64,000 nt of DNA. It comes from VGSG01 sp040756375 (GTDB lineage Bacteria; Desulfobacterota; Desulfomonilia; Desulfomonilales; Desulfomonilaceae). The notes beneath the pieces are model-generated. The model did no database searches, was not told the origin of the DNA, and saw nothing but the letters and a program-made list of their open reading frames with translations. The stretch spans positions 45,720 through 109,719 of the forward strand of contig JBFLZC010000018.1 of the NCBI GenBank assembly GCA_040756375.1, given 5' to 3'. The translations under genes and the position numbers were made by a program. Shown piece after piece: positions 1 through 8,884 of the stretch. Position 1 is the first letter of the stretch; each line of letters opens with the position of its first letter.

Positions 1-2619
1 ACCATTGATGGCGTAGAGGTGAACGCCGCGGACGGCGCCACTATCCTGGAAGCCGCATCCAAGGCCGGAATCTGGATACCAACCCTCTGCTATTATCCGA
101 AAATCTCGCCATCGGACTCCTGCCGCATGTGCGTGGTGGAAGTAGAGGGCATGGAGAGGCCGGTCACCGCATGTAACACGGTGGCGCTGGACGGGATGCG
201 CGTACTCACCGACACGCCGCGGGTTCGGACCATGAGGGAAGAAGTCATGAAGCTGATCCTCATGGACCATCCCCTGGAGTGTCCCACCTGTCCGGCTGGA
301 GGCGAGTGTGACATTCAGAATATTACGTACCGCCTGGGAATTTACGGCACAGACTTTCCGCTGACGCCCCGCAACGAGCCGCCAATCAGAACCTGGCCGC
401 TGATTGAATATAATCCGAACCTTTGCATCACGTGTCTCCGATGTGTGAAGGTTTGCCACGAGGACATAGGCGCGAGCGCCCTGAGACTCCGAGGCGCGGG
501 GTACGACGCGCGTATCGACACATGTGACGGCGAGGTGCTGTCGTGTGATTTCTGTGGGGAATGTGTGGAAGCGTGCCCCACAGGAGCCATGTCCAACAAA
601 GTCTTCAAGCGATGGGCCCGATCGTGGGAATTCACCAAAGTGGCTACCGTCTGCCCGCTCTGCTCGGCAGGCTGCCGCATGGAAGCTAACGTCAAGGACC
701 AGCGCATTTTCAGGATCACCACCGACCTGGACACCCACAATCGAGGCACACTCTGCGTGGGCGGCCGCTTCGGATTTGACTTTGTGCAGAGCGAAGAGCG
801 GCTGCTAACCCCGCTGCTCCGCAAAGACGGCAAGCTGCAACCGGCCACGTGGGATGAAGCGGTTGATTTTGTGGCAGGGAAGTTGCGCTTCATTATCAAC
901 GAGTCCGGTCCCGAGAGTGTGGCAGGTCTGGCGTCCCCACGGCTAACCAATGAAGATTGCTACGCGTTTCAAAAGTTCTTCAGGGGAGTGATTGGGACGC
1001 ACAACGTGGACAGCGAAGCCCGGTTCAGCTTCCTCAGGGTTCAACGCGCCCTGGAGCTCACCCTTGGTGTGCGAGGCGCAACTAATACCCTTGAAGAGCT
1101 CCTCACCACCGGCGCCATCTTCGTGGTGGGCATCGATCCCCTGGAAGAGACCCCTGCGCTTGGATGGAAAATCAAGAGTGCGGCCCGACGGTACGATAGC
1201 AAGGTGATCGTCGCTAATTCACGGGCTACCAGCCTTGACCCCTTCGCTATGGTAAGGCTCAGGATGCGACCGTACTCTGAGAGTGACTTGATTCTGGGGA
1301 TCATGAAAGTGATCCTGGAATTGGATATCTGGGACAAGAAGTTCATCCATGCCAAGACAAGCAACTTCATTCCCATGAAAAACCTGCTTGACAAGATATC
1401 TCTTGCAGGCATTTTGAAGAGGACGGGTGTTTCGCGAGAGAGCCTGGAGCAAGCGGCTCGGCTGTTCGCGGAGGCGTCCGAGGCCGTGATCATATTCGGT
1501 GGGGATGTGATCCAGCAGGAAAACGGCCTCCAATGCGTGATGAATCTTGCCAATCTCGCGCTGCTCACCGGCAATGTCGGGCGACCGAACGCAGGGCTCT
1601 ATCCGATCTTTGAGAAGGGAAACATCGTCGGGCTCTGCGATGCGGGCATTATGCCCGAGTACGTGCCGGGGTATCAGTCCCTGGCCGAGGCGAGAGATCT
1701 GTTCGAGGGCGTCTGGCGGCGGGATCTGCCGTACTCGAAAGGTCTGACAGTCACCGAGATGATTCGGGGACTGGAATCGGGCAGTGTCCGGGCGCTGTAT
1801 GTGGCCGGCGCGGACCCGTTGACGGACTACCCGTATTCGAGCCGGTTGGCAGCAGCATTCGATAAGGCCGAGCTGCTGGTGGTGCAGGATCTCTTTCTGA
1901 GCCCGACCGCGGAGAAGGCTCACTGCGTCTTCCCCGCCTCATCCTTTGCGGAGAAAGAAGGGACATTCACCAATATCGAGCACCGGATCCAAAAGCTCAA
2001 CCGGGTATTGCCTCCGCCTGGAGAAGCCAGGCCCGACTGGGGCGCTCTGGAGGCCGTGGCTACGGCAATGGGTCGGCCGATGGGCTACTTCAGCTCTCGG
2101 GACATCTTCAGGGAAATGGCCCTGACCATACCGTTCTTGCGGGGTCTCCGATGGCGCGACCTCGACGGCGACGGAATAATTCTCCAGCCGCCGGCCGCGA
2201 CGTCCGAACGGGCCAGAGGCGGGAGAGCGTACGCGTTCGCCCCTGTGCGCACATGGGAAAAGCCAACACCGCTCGATGCCGCGGAGTATCCGTTTGAGAT
2301 GATGGTGGGGCGCTCCATGTATCAATTCGGCGCCACGTCCACGAGATCCAAGCACTTGCGTGAACTATGCCCTGAAGGATATGTGGAGATAAACCTAGAG
2401 GACGCGCGGCAGCTCCATGTGACTGAGGGCGACCGCGTGGAGGTTTCATCACCCGGCGGCTCGTTTGTGGCTCCTGTGCGGATCTCTGACGCTGTGCAGC
2501 GCGGGATGGTCTTTGCGATATCCAATTTCCCGGGGTTGGGTGTCTATAACTTGTACCAGGAGAACACCACAGTGTGCAGGGTGAAGCTCTCTCCTGCCGC
2601 CCGGAGTTCCGGGAGCTGA
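1..2619 (+). CDS. NuoG-like molybdopterin/iron-sulfur oxidoreductase subunit (5' partial)
   Basis: The reading frame is open from base 1 (T-I-D-G-V-E-V...), and the residues before the first in-window GTG at 19 fit the usual N-terminus, so the gene starts upstream of the window. Counting from that GTG, there is a [2Fe-2S] domain (C24, C35, C38, C52), a His-Cys3 cluster site (H84, C88, C91, C97), two 4Fe-4S ferredoxin motifs (C136-C146 and C176-C186), a further cluster (C212, C215, C219 and the Cys of GTLCVGG) and then a long molybdopterin-oxidoreductase domain with a C-terminal dinucleotide-binding barrel. This layout is shared by NuoG and by NAD-linked formate dehydrogenase alpha subunits. 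Where formate dehydrogenases carry Cys or Sec after the N-V-D segment, this protein reads NVDSEARFS. I therefore favour an electron-transfer NuoG/HoxU-like subunit without formate chemistry. NuoE/F-type partners would be expected upstream. A formate dehydrogenase is the main alternative. Confidence 0.85.
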   Translation, partial: TIDGVEVNAADGATILEAASKAGIWIPTLCYYPKISPSDSCRMCVVEVEGMERPVTACNTVALDGMRVLTDTPRVRTMREEVMKLILMDHPLECPTCPAGGECDIQNITYRLGIYGTDFPLTPRNEPPIRTWPLIEYNPNLCITCLRCVKVCHEDIGASALRLRGAGYDARIDTCDGEVLSCDFCGECVEACPTGAMSNKVFKRWARSWEFTKVATVCPLCSAGCRMEANVKDQRIFRITTDLDTHNRGTLCVGGRFGFDFVQSEERLLTPLLRKDGKLQPATWDEAVDFVAGKLRFIINESGPESVAGLASPRLTNEDCYAFQKFFRGVIGTHNVDSEARFSFLRVQRALELTLGVRGATNTLEELLTTGAIFVVGIDPLEETPALGWKIKSAARRYDSKVIVANSRATSLDPFAMVRLRMRPYSESDLILGIMKVILELDIWDKKFIHAKTSNFIPMKNLLDKISLAGILKRTGVSRESLEQAARLFAEASEAVIIFGGDVIQQENGLQCVMNLANLALLTGNVGRPNAGLYPIFEKGNIVGLCDAGIMPEYVPGYQSLAEARDLFEGVWRRDLPYSKGLTVTEMIRGLESGSVRALYVAGADPLTDYPYSSRLAAAFDKAELLVVQDLFLSPTAEKAHCVFPASSFAEKEGTFTNIEHRIQKLNRVLPPPGEARPDWGALEAVATAMGRPMGYFSSRDIFREMALTIPFLRGLRWRDLDGDGIILQPPAATSERARGGRAYAFAPVRTWEKPTPLDAAEYPFEMMVGRSMYQFGATSTRSKHLRELCPEGYVEINLEDARQLHVTEGDRVEVSSPGGSFVAPVRISDAVQRGMVFAISNFPGLGVYNLYQENTTVCRVKLSPAARSSGS

Positions 2620-2715
2620 TTCTTCAAAAGGCAAACGGGAATCAGCCCTCGTGATCGTTCGGGAGCTGGACCCCAGGTATGCAATTAAGATTGAACCATA
2701 GATAAGGAGGTTGGA

Positions 2716-3669
2716 ATGGCCGCGCCGGAAAAACCCAAGGCCGCGATACTCTTGATTGACGATGAACAGATTGTTCATGACAGCGTCCGGAGAATCCTCG
2801 AAAGCGAAGGCTACAAAGTAGACGGGGCCTTTCGCGTTGCAGAAGCGATTGAGAAGCTGGCAAGTCGGTCCTACGACCTCGTGCTCACCGACCTGATGAT
2901 GCCCGACCAAAGCGGCATGAAGGCCGTGGAAGCCGTAGCGCGGGATCACCCTCACTGCGGAGTGGTCATGTTCACGGGATTTGCAACCGTGGAGTCCGCG
3001 GTGGAATCCATGAAGCTCGGAGCGCTTGATTATTTGCCCAAGCCTTTCACGCCCGAAGAGCTGATCGATGTAACGCAAAAAGCCCTCGCCAAAACATACA
3101 AAGCACGGCGTGATCGAGAGATCGAAGAGACCTATGCCCAGGCGGAGAAGGCCATTGCTTCGAGCCTCGACCTGAAGGAAGTGCTCGGGCTTATATCCCT
3201 GAGCGTGGTGCGCCTGCTCAAGGTGAAGGGGTGCTGCCTCTATACGTACAGCAAGAAACAGGGGCGTTTGGAACTGGCAGCATCGAAAGGGCTCAGTGAC
3301 GAGTACCTCGCGAAAGGCACCCTCGACCCCGTGATGAGCCTGCCTGAAGCCATGAAGGCAGAAGGCCCCATTCGCATCGAGGATTCCGAATTTGACACCA
3401 AGCTGCAGTACCCGCAGGAAGCCCGCAAAGAGGGCATCGTGGCCATGATGACCGTTCCACTAAAGGTTCACGATACGGTGGTAGGCCTGCTGCGCATATA
3501 CATTGCGGAAAAGCGCTCGTTCAATAAAGACGAAATGGACATCCTCCTCAAGTTTGCGGATCATGGCGCCCAGGCGATCGAGAACGCTATGGCCTATGAC
3601 AGACTCCGCGGGGACATCGAACAACTAAAGAAGGATGTGCCCCAGGCGTTCAAGCAAAACAAAGGATAA
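2716..3669 (+). CDS. REC-GAF response regulator
   Basis: This 317-residue protein has an N-terminal receiver domain with the acidic pair D15/D16, phospho-acceptor D59 in LVLTDLMMPDQSG, a Thr near 87 and K109 in the LPKPF motif. A helical linker (about 115-145) and a GAF domain (about 150-300) follow. There is no DNA-binding, nucleotide-cyclase or EAL/GGDEF output, so it probably relays phosphate or binds a partner after sensing a small ligand through GAF. The start is well supported by AAGGAGG seven bases upstream. It is the first of four consecutive signalling genes and its closest relative in the window is the next gene, suggesting tandem duplication followed by divergence. The ligand of the GAF domain is not predictable from sequence. 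Confidence 0.88.
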   Translation: MAAPEKPKAAILLIDDEQIVHDSVRRILESEGYKVDGAFRVAEAIEKLASRSYDLVLTDLMMPDQSGMKAVEAVARDHPHCGVVMFTGFATVESAVESMKLGALDYLPKPFTPEELIDVTQKALAKTYKARRDREIEETYAQAEKAIASSLDLKEVLGLISLSVVRLLKVKGCCLYTYSKKQGRLELAASKGLSDEYLAKGTLDPVMSLPEAMKAEGPIRIEDSEFDTKLQYPQEARKEGIVAMMTVPLKVHDTVVGLLRIYIAEKRSFNKDEMDILLKFADHGAQAIENAMAYDRLRGDIEQLKKDVPQAFKQNKG

Positions 3670-3771
3670 GAAGACCGGTCCGATGGTCTCCCCAGGATCG
3701 AATCTGCATGTTTGACCTGGAGGAGCTTTAAGTGTCACGGGTTCGAATTCGCCGTTCAGGAGAGTGACAAG

Positions 3772-4719
3772 ATGGCAGGAAAAAAGGGAAAGATTCTCGT
3801 GCTGGACGATGAGCAGATCGTGCTGGACAGTGTTTCCCGTGTTTTGGAGGGTGAGGACTACGAAGTGCGGACCGCGCGCGGCGGGGAACAGGCAATGGAA
3901 ATCCTCAAAGAAGGGGGCACGGACGCGCTCATTACCGATTTGAAAATGCCGGGCATGAGCGGATTGGAGGCCATGGAAGCCCTCTCGGAGATCGACCCCG
4001 ATCTCTCCATGATCATGCTTACCGCGTATCCCACCATCGACACTGCGGTGAAAGCCATGAAAATGGGAGCGGTCGATTATCTGCGAAAGCCTTTCACTCC
4101 CGATCAGCTCACCGCCCTCGTCGACAAGGTAATGGATAACCGCAAGAAGCGCTTTGAAAGACGATATCGTGAAGACACATTCGAGGAAATCAAGAGCGCC
4201 ATCTCTTCCACCCTCAACCTGAAGCAAGTGCTAAACCTTATTGTCGAAGGGGTGGTGAAGGTAATGAAGGTCAAAGGAAGCTCGCTGAGCCTCCTGGACA
4301 AGAACCGCGAGAAACTTCGCGTCTTTGCCTACCACGGATTGAGCCAGAATTATGTGGAAAAAGGACCGTTGGACAGCTCCAAGAGTCTAGGAGAAGCCAT
4401 TCTGAGCGGCAAGTACGTGTGGGTCCAGGATGCGGCAACCGACACCCGTGTCCAGTATCCGCGGGAAGCCGCACGGGAGGGGATTGCGTCGATCTTGAGC
4501 GTGCCGTTGATCGTGCGTAATAAGGTCATTGGCGCTCTGCGGGTTTATAGCGCGGAACCGCGGGAGTTTTCCGACGACGAAAGGAAGTTCCTCCAGGGTT
4601 TTGCCGAACAGGTAGCTATGGCCATTGAGAATGCCCGCTCCTACGAAGATGTAAAGGACGAATATGAAGCGCTGCGCGACGACCTATGGGATTATTTCGA
4701 CAAGGATGGCTATCTTTGA
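3772..4719 (+). CDS. REC-GAF response regulator, paralogue of the preceding gene
   Basis: The ATG at 3772 is preferred over upstream in-frame starts because it follows CAGGAGAG with normal spacing and gives MAGKKGKILVLDDEQ, the usual start of a receiver domain. D12/D13 and phospho-acceptor D56 (ALITDLKMPGMSG) are present, and the Thr of MLTAYPT and the Lys of LRKPF are conserved. The remaining part is a GAF domain of the same type as in the upstream gene, with matching phrases such as VQYPREAAREGI against LQYPQEARKEGI. No output domain follows. The two proteins are homologous along their whole length. Together with the two kinases downstream they probably form one phosphorelay, with the two receivers as alternative phosphate acceptors. 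That connection is inferred from adjacency. Confidence 0.87.
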   Translation: MAGKKGKILVLDDEQIVLDSVSRVLEGEDYEVRTARGGEQAMEILKEGGTDALITDLKMPGMSGLEAMEALSEIDPDLSMIMLTAYPTIDTAVKAMKMGAVDYLRKPFTPDQLTALVDKVMDNRKKRFERRYREDTFEEIKSAISSTLNLKQVLNLIVEGVVKVMKVKGSSLSLLDKNREKLRVFAYHGLSQNYVEKGPLDSSKSLGEAILSGKYVWVQDAATDTRVQYPREAAREGIASILSVPLIVRNKVIGALRVYSAEPREFSDDERKFLQGFAEQVAMAIENARSYEDVKDEYEALRDDLWDYFDKDGYL

Positions 4720-4852
4720 TGCCTGACCGCCAGCTCAGTATTTGCCGGAGGGCCTCAATCGGTAAGAAGACTTGAAGCCCGAGGCGGGCGACAAAATACA
4801 GATGAGCGACGGGAGGTCGGGCCACAAGATTGAGCTCCAAGGGGGTGCGAAG

Positions 4853-6607
4853 ATGTTCCAGGATACATCCCCGATCAGGTCCGAAAAACCGGACATTTTA
4901 CACAAAACGCTCAACCGGATCGAAGAGCTGCTCCCCGAACGCCTGCGGCCCAAGCACGGCTTCCTCCTCTCGTTTAAGAACCGCATACTTATCAGCACCT
5001 TGATCGTGCTGACCGGCGGCGTGATCATCATCGCCGGAACGTTGCAGTTCCTTATCTTTCCGCAGCTCGGTGACAGCGAAATTGTTTTCAGCCTCAAGGT
5101 GATCCACCTCCTTGCGAGCCTCGTGGTTATCGCATTGAGCTGGCTCTTCGTGGAGATCATCTCCAAGAAGATCACGTCGCCGCTGCTGGAGCTTACCAAG
5201 AGAGCTGAAGAGATTAGCCGGGAGGCAGGCAAGGACATCTCGGAAGACTGTTACCGCGGTTACGACTATGTGGACCTCTGGGGAGACGACGATCTGGACG
5301 GTCGAGGCGACGAGATCAGCCAGCTCACCAGCTCCTTTAACCGGATGCTCGTTCATTTGAAAGCTTCAGAGGCGTGCTTGCGTGAATCCGAATCCAAGTA
5401 TCGATTTCTCTTCCATCATATGCCCTCACCGCTGTTCGTCATCGACGCAGAAGAGATGACCATTCTGGACATGAACGCTCGGGCAGAGCAGGAGTATCGC
5501 TATTCCCGCATGGAGCTGATCGGTAAGAACTTCTCCGAGCTCGCGGCCCCGCTGGACCGCCACGATTTCGAGGTCATCCTGAACCTTATTACCCACACGG
5601 ATACGGATGGGCCGCCCGTCTTCGAGACCAAAGGGAAGCATGCGCTCCCGCGCAGGTTGACGCTCCGAGCCATTTCCCACGGCGCAGGCAATCGACCGCC
5701 AGTCTTCCAGCACCAGCGCAAGGATGGGTCTTCGTTTCTTGTGAACATCCAGGCGCGGCTGAGCACATTCAGGGACCGGCCCGCGATTATTGCCGCGGTC
5801 TGGGACGTGACGGAGAAGCTCCAGCAGGAAGCCAAGCTCCTTCAGGCAGGCAAAATGGCAACCCTGGGCGAAATGTCCACAGGAGTCGCCCATGAATTGA
5901 ATCAACCGCTCAACGTCATCAAGATTGCGGCTGATTTTCTCATGAAAAACATCAGACGGGGCCTGCAATTGACGCCGGACGAGCTCAAACAAACCGCGGA
6001 AGAATTGGGAACCAACGTGGACCGGGCTGTGCGCATTATCAGTCATCTGCGGGAGTTCGGACGAAAAGTAGACGAGCAGACGCGCCCTATTTCCGTTGAA
6101 AAGCCCATCCGCGGTGTATTCACCCTTCTCGGCAGCCAGTTAAGTAAGCGGGGCATCAGATGCGACGTGCTGCTGGACCCGAAGCTGCCCATGATCATGG
6201 GCAATGAAAATCGACTGGAACAGGTCTTCATCAATCTGATCGTCAATGCTCGAGACGCGATGATGGAGCATGAAAAGAGGGCCCGCGCAGAAGGGAAGAC
6301 CGTTGAGAAGATTTTGACGGTCAAAGGGTATGAAAAGGACGGCCGAGTGGTTGTCGACGTGATCGACACCGGACCAGGGGTGCCGCGAGAGCTCAGGGAG
6401 AAGGTTTTCGAGCCCTTCTTCACAAGCAAAGCAATCGGTGACGGCACGGGAATCGGCTTGTCCATCAGTTATGGCATTATCAAGGAGCATCGAGGTACCA
6501 TAGATGTGCTGGGAGAGGAGAATGGAGGGGCCACGTTCAGGTTGGCCTTTCCGGCTCTGAAACCCTCACAGGAGACGCAGAATGACCAAGATACTGGTGA
6601 TAGATGA
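4853..6607 (+). CDS. Membrane sensor histidine kinase (HAMP-PAS-HisKA-HATPase)
   Basis: Chosen start is ATG 4853, behind AAGGGGG at a seven-base spacing; in-frame starts at 4802 (ATG) and 4772 (TTG) lack as good a site. The 584-residue product has two hydrophobic segments close together (about 46-69 and 82-104) with only a short loop between them, so little is exposed outside the membrane. A HAMP-like region (to about 165), a PAS domain (about 180-320), a HisKA helix with H347 in GVAHELNQPL and a GHKL ATPase domain with DTGPGVP (about 505) and GDGTGIGLS follow. All catalytic boxes look intact. The PAS ligand is unknown. The 3' end overlaps the next gene by 26 bases, so the two are probably translationally coupled. 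Confidence 0.9.
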   Translation: MFQDTSPIRSEKPDILHKTLNRIEELLPERLRPKHGFLLSFKNRILISTLIVLTGGVIIIAGTLQFLIFPQLGDSEIVFSLKVIHLLASLVVIALSWLFVEIISKKITSPLLELTKRAEEISREAGKDISEDCYRGYDYVDLWGDDDLDGRGDEISQLTSSFNRMLVHLKASEACLRESESKYRFLFHHMPSPLFVIDAEEMTILDMNARAEQEYRYSRMELIGKNFSELAAPLDRHDFEVILNLITHTDTDGPPVFETKGKHALPRRLTLRAISHGAGNRPPVFQHQRKDGSSFLVNIQARLSTFRDRPAIIAAVWDVTEKLQQEAKLLQAGKMATLGEMSTGVAHELNQPLNVIKIAADFLMKNIRRGLQLTPDELKQTAEELGTNVDRAVRIISHLREFGRKVDEQTRPISVEKPIRGVFTLLGSQLSKRGIRCDVLLDPKLPMIMGNENRLEQVFINLIVNARDAMMEHEKRARAEGKTVEKILTVKGYEKDGRVVVDVIDTGPGVPRELREKVFEPFFTSKAIGDGTGIGLSISYGIIKEHRGTIDVLGEENGGATFRLAFPALKPSQETQNDQDTGDR

Positions 6608-8111
6608 CGAAGAAAGCATCCGCAACATGATGCGGATGTCACTTGAGCTGGATGGGTACGAGGTCCTGGTGGCCGAAGACGGCCCCGCAGGTCTAAAGGC
6701 CTTCGAAACACAATCCCCGGACATCACTCTGGTGGATGTGCGGATGCCGGAAATGGACGGCCTGGAAGTTCTGGAACGCTTGAGAACCCAGGACCCGGAT
6801 GCAGAAGTGATTATGATTACCGGTCACGGCGACATGGAAATGGCCATAGAGTGTCTCCGGAAGGATGCTTCGGATTTTCTGACCAAGCCTGTGAGTGACG
6901 AGCTGCTCTCCTTTGCCCTAAAACGCTCTGCTGAGAAGTTGGCGCTTAAGCGAAAGATCAAGCAATACACCCGGAACCTAGAAACGCTGGTCCGGGAAGC
7001 CAATGTGGAACTGGAACGTTCGTATCGACTCCGCGAGAACCTTATCGAGCATTCTCCCGACGCCATTGTCTCGGTGCGAAGAGGGGGTGACATTATCATC
7101 TTCAATTCAGCCGCAGAGAAACTGCTCGGCTATACGAAAGCGGAAGTAATCGGGAAGCTGAACATCAAGCAGGTGTATCCGCCCGGAGAAGCCAAGAAAG
7201 TTATGAAGGACATGCGCTCCAACGAATACGGAGGCCCGGGCATCCTGAAGAAGAGAGAGCTATTAGTTCTGGACAAGCATGGCAGCGAAATCCCGGTCTA
7301 CATCTCCGCGGCCATTCTGTACGAAGACGGCCAAGAATGCGGATCCGTGGGAATCTTCACGGATCTACGTGAACGGCTGTCATTGGAAAAGCAGCTCCTG
7401 AGGAGTGAGAAGCTATCGTCACTTGGCAAGCTGGCAGCAGGCATTGCCCACGAAATTAATCAACCTCTCACCGGAGTCTTGACCTTCGCGTCGCTCCTGC
7501 TGAGGAATTTCCCGGAAAATAGCCAGACCCATGCGGATCTGGGAGTTATTGTTCGCGAGACCACGCGCATTCGCAAGATTGTCCAAGGCATTCTGGAATT
7601 CTCTCGCGAGACGCCTATGCAGAAAAGCCCCGGCAGAGTCGAAAACGTTCTGGATCAGACACTGGAGATTATCGTTCATCAGCAGCGGTTCTTCGGCATA
7701 GAGCTCATGAAGGAATACGGGAAGGACGTGCCTGAAGTGGTGTTTGATCCGGGCCAAATGGAACAGGTCTTTATGAACATCATCCTCAACGGGCTCGATG
7801 CCATGAACGGTCATGGCACGCTCAGGGTGCAGACTCGCAAGAAAGGCGACTGGGTTGAAGTCGATTTCCAGGATACCGGCAAAGGAATGCCCGAGAACAT
7901 CCTGGACAAGATCTTTGACCCGTTCTTTACCACCAAGGACTCCACCGAAGGGACCGGCATGGGCCTAGGACTCGCGGTCAGCTATGGAATTGTGCAGAAT
8001 CACAGCGGCGAGATTGAAGTGAAGAGCAAACTCGGAGAAGGGACTACCTTTACCGTGAGGCTGCCGCTGGTCCAGGCGGCAAAGGCAACAGCGAAACCTG
8101 AGCGTCAGTGA
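6582..8111 (+). CDS. Hybrid REC-PAS-histidine kinase (soluble)
   Basis: This 509-residue protein begins with a receiver domain (D8/D9 acidic pair, phospho-acceptor D52 in LVDVRMPEMDG, Lys in LTKPV), followed by a coiled-coil stretch (about 125-150), a PAS domain (about 150-265), HisKA with H290 in GIAHEINQPL and a GHKL ATPase with DTGKGMP and GTGMGLGLA. There is no membrane segment. A receiver in front of the kinase suggests that an upstream kinase, most simply the overlapping HAMP kinase, controls its activity, and that it then phosphorylates one or both REC-GAF proteins. The partners are inferred from gene order. The 26-base overlap with the preceding gene supports co-expression. Confidence 0.9.
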   Translation: MTKILVIDDEESIRNMMRMSLELDGYEVLVAEDGPAGLKAFETQSPDITLVDVRMPEMDGLEVLERLRTQDPDAEVIMITGHGDMEMAIECLRKDASDFLTKPVSDELLSFALKRSAEKLALKRKIKQYTRNLETLVREANVELERSYRLRENLIEHSPDAIVSVRRGGDIIIFNSAAEKLLGYTKAEVIGKLNIKQVYPPGEAKKVMKDMRSNEYGGPGILKKRELLVLDKHGSEIPVYISAAILYEDGQECGSVGIFTDLRERLSLEKQLLRSEKLSSLGKLAAGIAHEINQPLTGVLTFASLLLRNFPENSQTHADLGVIVRETTRIRKIVQGILEFSRETPMQKSPGRVENVLDQTLEIIVHQQRFFGIELMKEYGKDVPEVVFDPGQMEQVFMNIILNGLDAMNGHGTLRVQTRKKGDWVEVDFQDTGKGMPENILDKIFDPFFTTKDSTEGTGMGLGLAVSYGIVQNHSGEIEVKSKLGEGTTFTVRLPLVQAAKATAKPERQ

Positions 8112-8247
8112 ATGGCGTTGACACCCCATTCCCGTTCCGATACAGTTGATACCAGTGCGCTTTCAAAGAAGTAAAGCATGGGGGAAACTTCTTCACAAAA
8201 AGGTTTTCCCCGTCGTACTTTCTTGAACGCGCATCGGTATGAAACGT

Positions 8248-8324
8248 GCGCCCGTAGCTCAGTAGGATAGAGCGCAACACTCCGGATGTTGAGGTCGGAC
8301 GTTCGAGTCGTCTCGGGCGCACCA
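8248..8324 (+). tRNA. tRNA-Arg (anticodon CCG)
   Basis: The cloverleaf folds cleanly by hand. The acceptor stem GCGCCCG (8248-8254) pairs fully with CGGGCGC (8314-8320). The D arm is GCTC/GAGC, and the anticodon stem CAACA/TGTTG encloses loop CTCCGGA, giving anticodon CCG at 8282-8284, which reads CGG arginine codons. The T arm carries TTCGAGT. Discriminator A8321 is followed by an encoded CCA (8322-8324). The 3' part of this gene, from the anticodon loop or from the anticodon-stem 3' strand to CCA, is repeated downstream at 8658 and 9616 and in degenerate form near 11095. That is the classic footprint of elements that integrate into tRNA 3' ends. Confidence 0.95.
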
Positions 8325-8368
8325 GCACACCTGCCAATCCGCCAGAATTTCCTCCATTGCCGCATGGG

Positions 8369-8629
8369 ATGACCATGTTTCTCCACGTTACAACAGTCGC
8401 GTACTTGGGCGATTACCGGCTCAGGTTGGAATTTAGTGACGACACAGCCAGGGAAGTGGATTTGGCAAACGAATTGTATGGAGAAATATTCGAACCCCTG
8501 AGAGATCTCGATCTATTCAAGAAAGTTTACGTCAATCCCAATACCAACACGATAGAATGGCCGAATGGTGCGGATTTTGCGCCGGAATTCCTTCACGAGA
8601 TAGGCACGGAAGTAAAGAAGATCGCTTAG
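8369..8629 (+). CDS. DUF2442 domain-containing small protein
   Basis: The 86-residue product (from ATG 8369; ATG 8375 and TTG 8357 are possible) has the DUF2442 pattern: a short beta-rich N-terminus (VTTVAYLGDYRLRLEFSD), an acidic and aromatic middle (LDLFKKVYVNPNTNTIEWP) and a C-terminal NGADFAPEFL. DUF2442 proteins are commonly found beside DUF4160 proteins and are suspected to belong to toxin-antitoxin-like or mobile-element cargo modules. No DUF4160 partner is present here. It lies alone between the tRNA-Arg gene and the first duplicated tRNA tail, which supports a cargo origin. Its biochemical function is unknown. Confidence 0.72.
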   Translation: MTMFLHVTTVAYLGDYRLRLEFSDDTAREVDLANELYGEIFEPLRDLDLFKKVYVNPNTNTIEWPNGADFAPEFLHEIGTEVKKIA

Positions 8630-8636
8630 GGAAGGT

Positions 8637-8670
8637 GTCCGACTTCAACCGTAAAACGTTGAGGTCGGAC
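8637..8670. repeat. Hairpin ending in the tRNA-Arg tail sequence
   Basis: Left arm GTCCGACTTCAAC (8637-8649) is complementary to right arm GTTGAGGTCGGAC (8658-8670) over 13 positions with a single G-T pair; the loop is eight bases. The right arm is the start of the duplicated tRNA-Arg tail, so this copy of the tail has acquired an inverted partner not present in the tRNA gene itself. A second hairpin with the same arms occurs at 11074-11107. It also begins seven bases after the DUF2442 stop codon and could act as a transcript end, although no T-run follows. Confidence 0.6.
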
Positions 8671-8842
8671 GTTCGAGTCGTCTCGGGCGCACCAACACAC
8701 TTGCCTAGCCACCAAGAAAACCCACGATTTCGCGGGTACTCGCTTGTTCGCCTGTCATAGAGGCTGTCATTCGCTCGGACCCCACAAAGAGCGTCATTTC
8801 CACTGCTACCATAGAAAACGTCATCGCCCCCGGATGTCTTGA
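8658..8842 (+). repeat. Direct repeat copy 1: tRNA-Arg 3' tail plus 148 bp flank (putative att-like)
   Basis: Bases 8658-8694 are identical to the last 37 bases of the tRNA-Arg gene (8288-8324, through CCA). The next 148 bases are shared with the copy at 9627-9811; by hand count there are 11 differences and no gaps across 185 bp. The first two dozen bases after CCA also resemble the sequence after the real tRNA gene. The stretch encodes nothing recognisable. It bounds, with the second copy, a segment of 969 bp carrying BrnT/BrnA. Confidence 0.8.
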
Positions 8843-8884
8843 TACCGGTGCGCTGCTAAGCAATGAACAATTGGCCGAATCAGA

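Noticed and set aside
1..2619. Formate dehydrogenase alpha subunit
   Set aside because: No Cys or Sec occurs at the expected active-site position, so NuoG-like was preferred. It is kept as an alternative.
8050..8386. Minus-strand frames across the tRNA gene reading ...ETTRTSDLNIRS...
   Set aside because: They are translations of the tRNA-Arg gene and its flank, a common artefact, and have no ribosome site.
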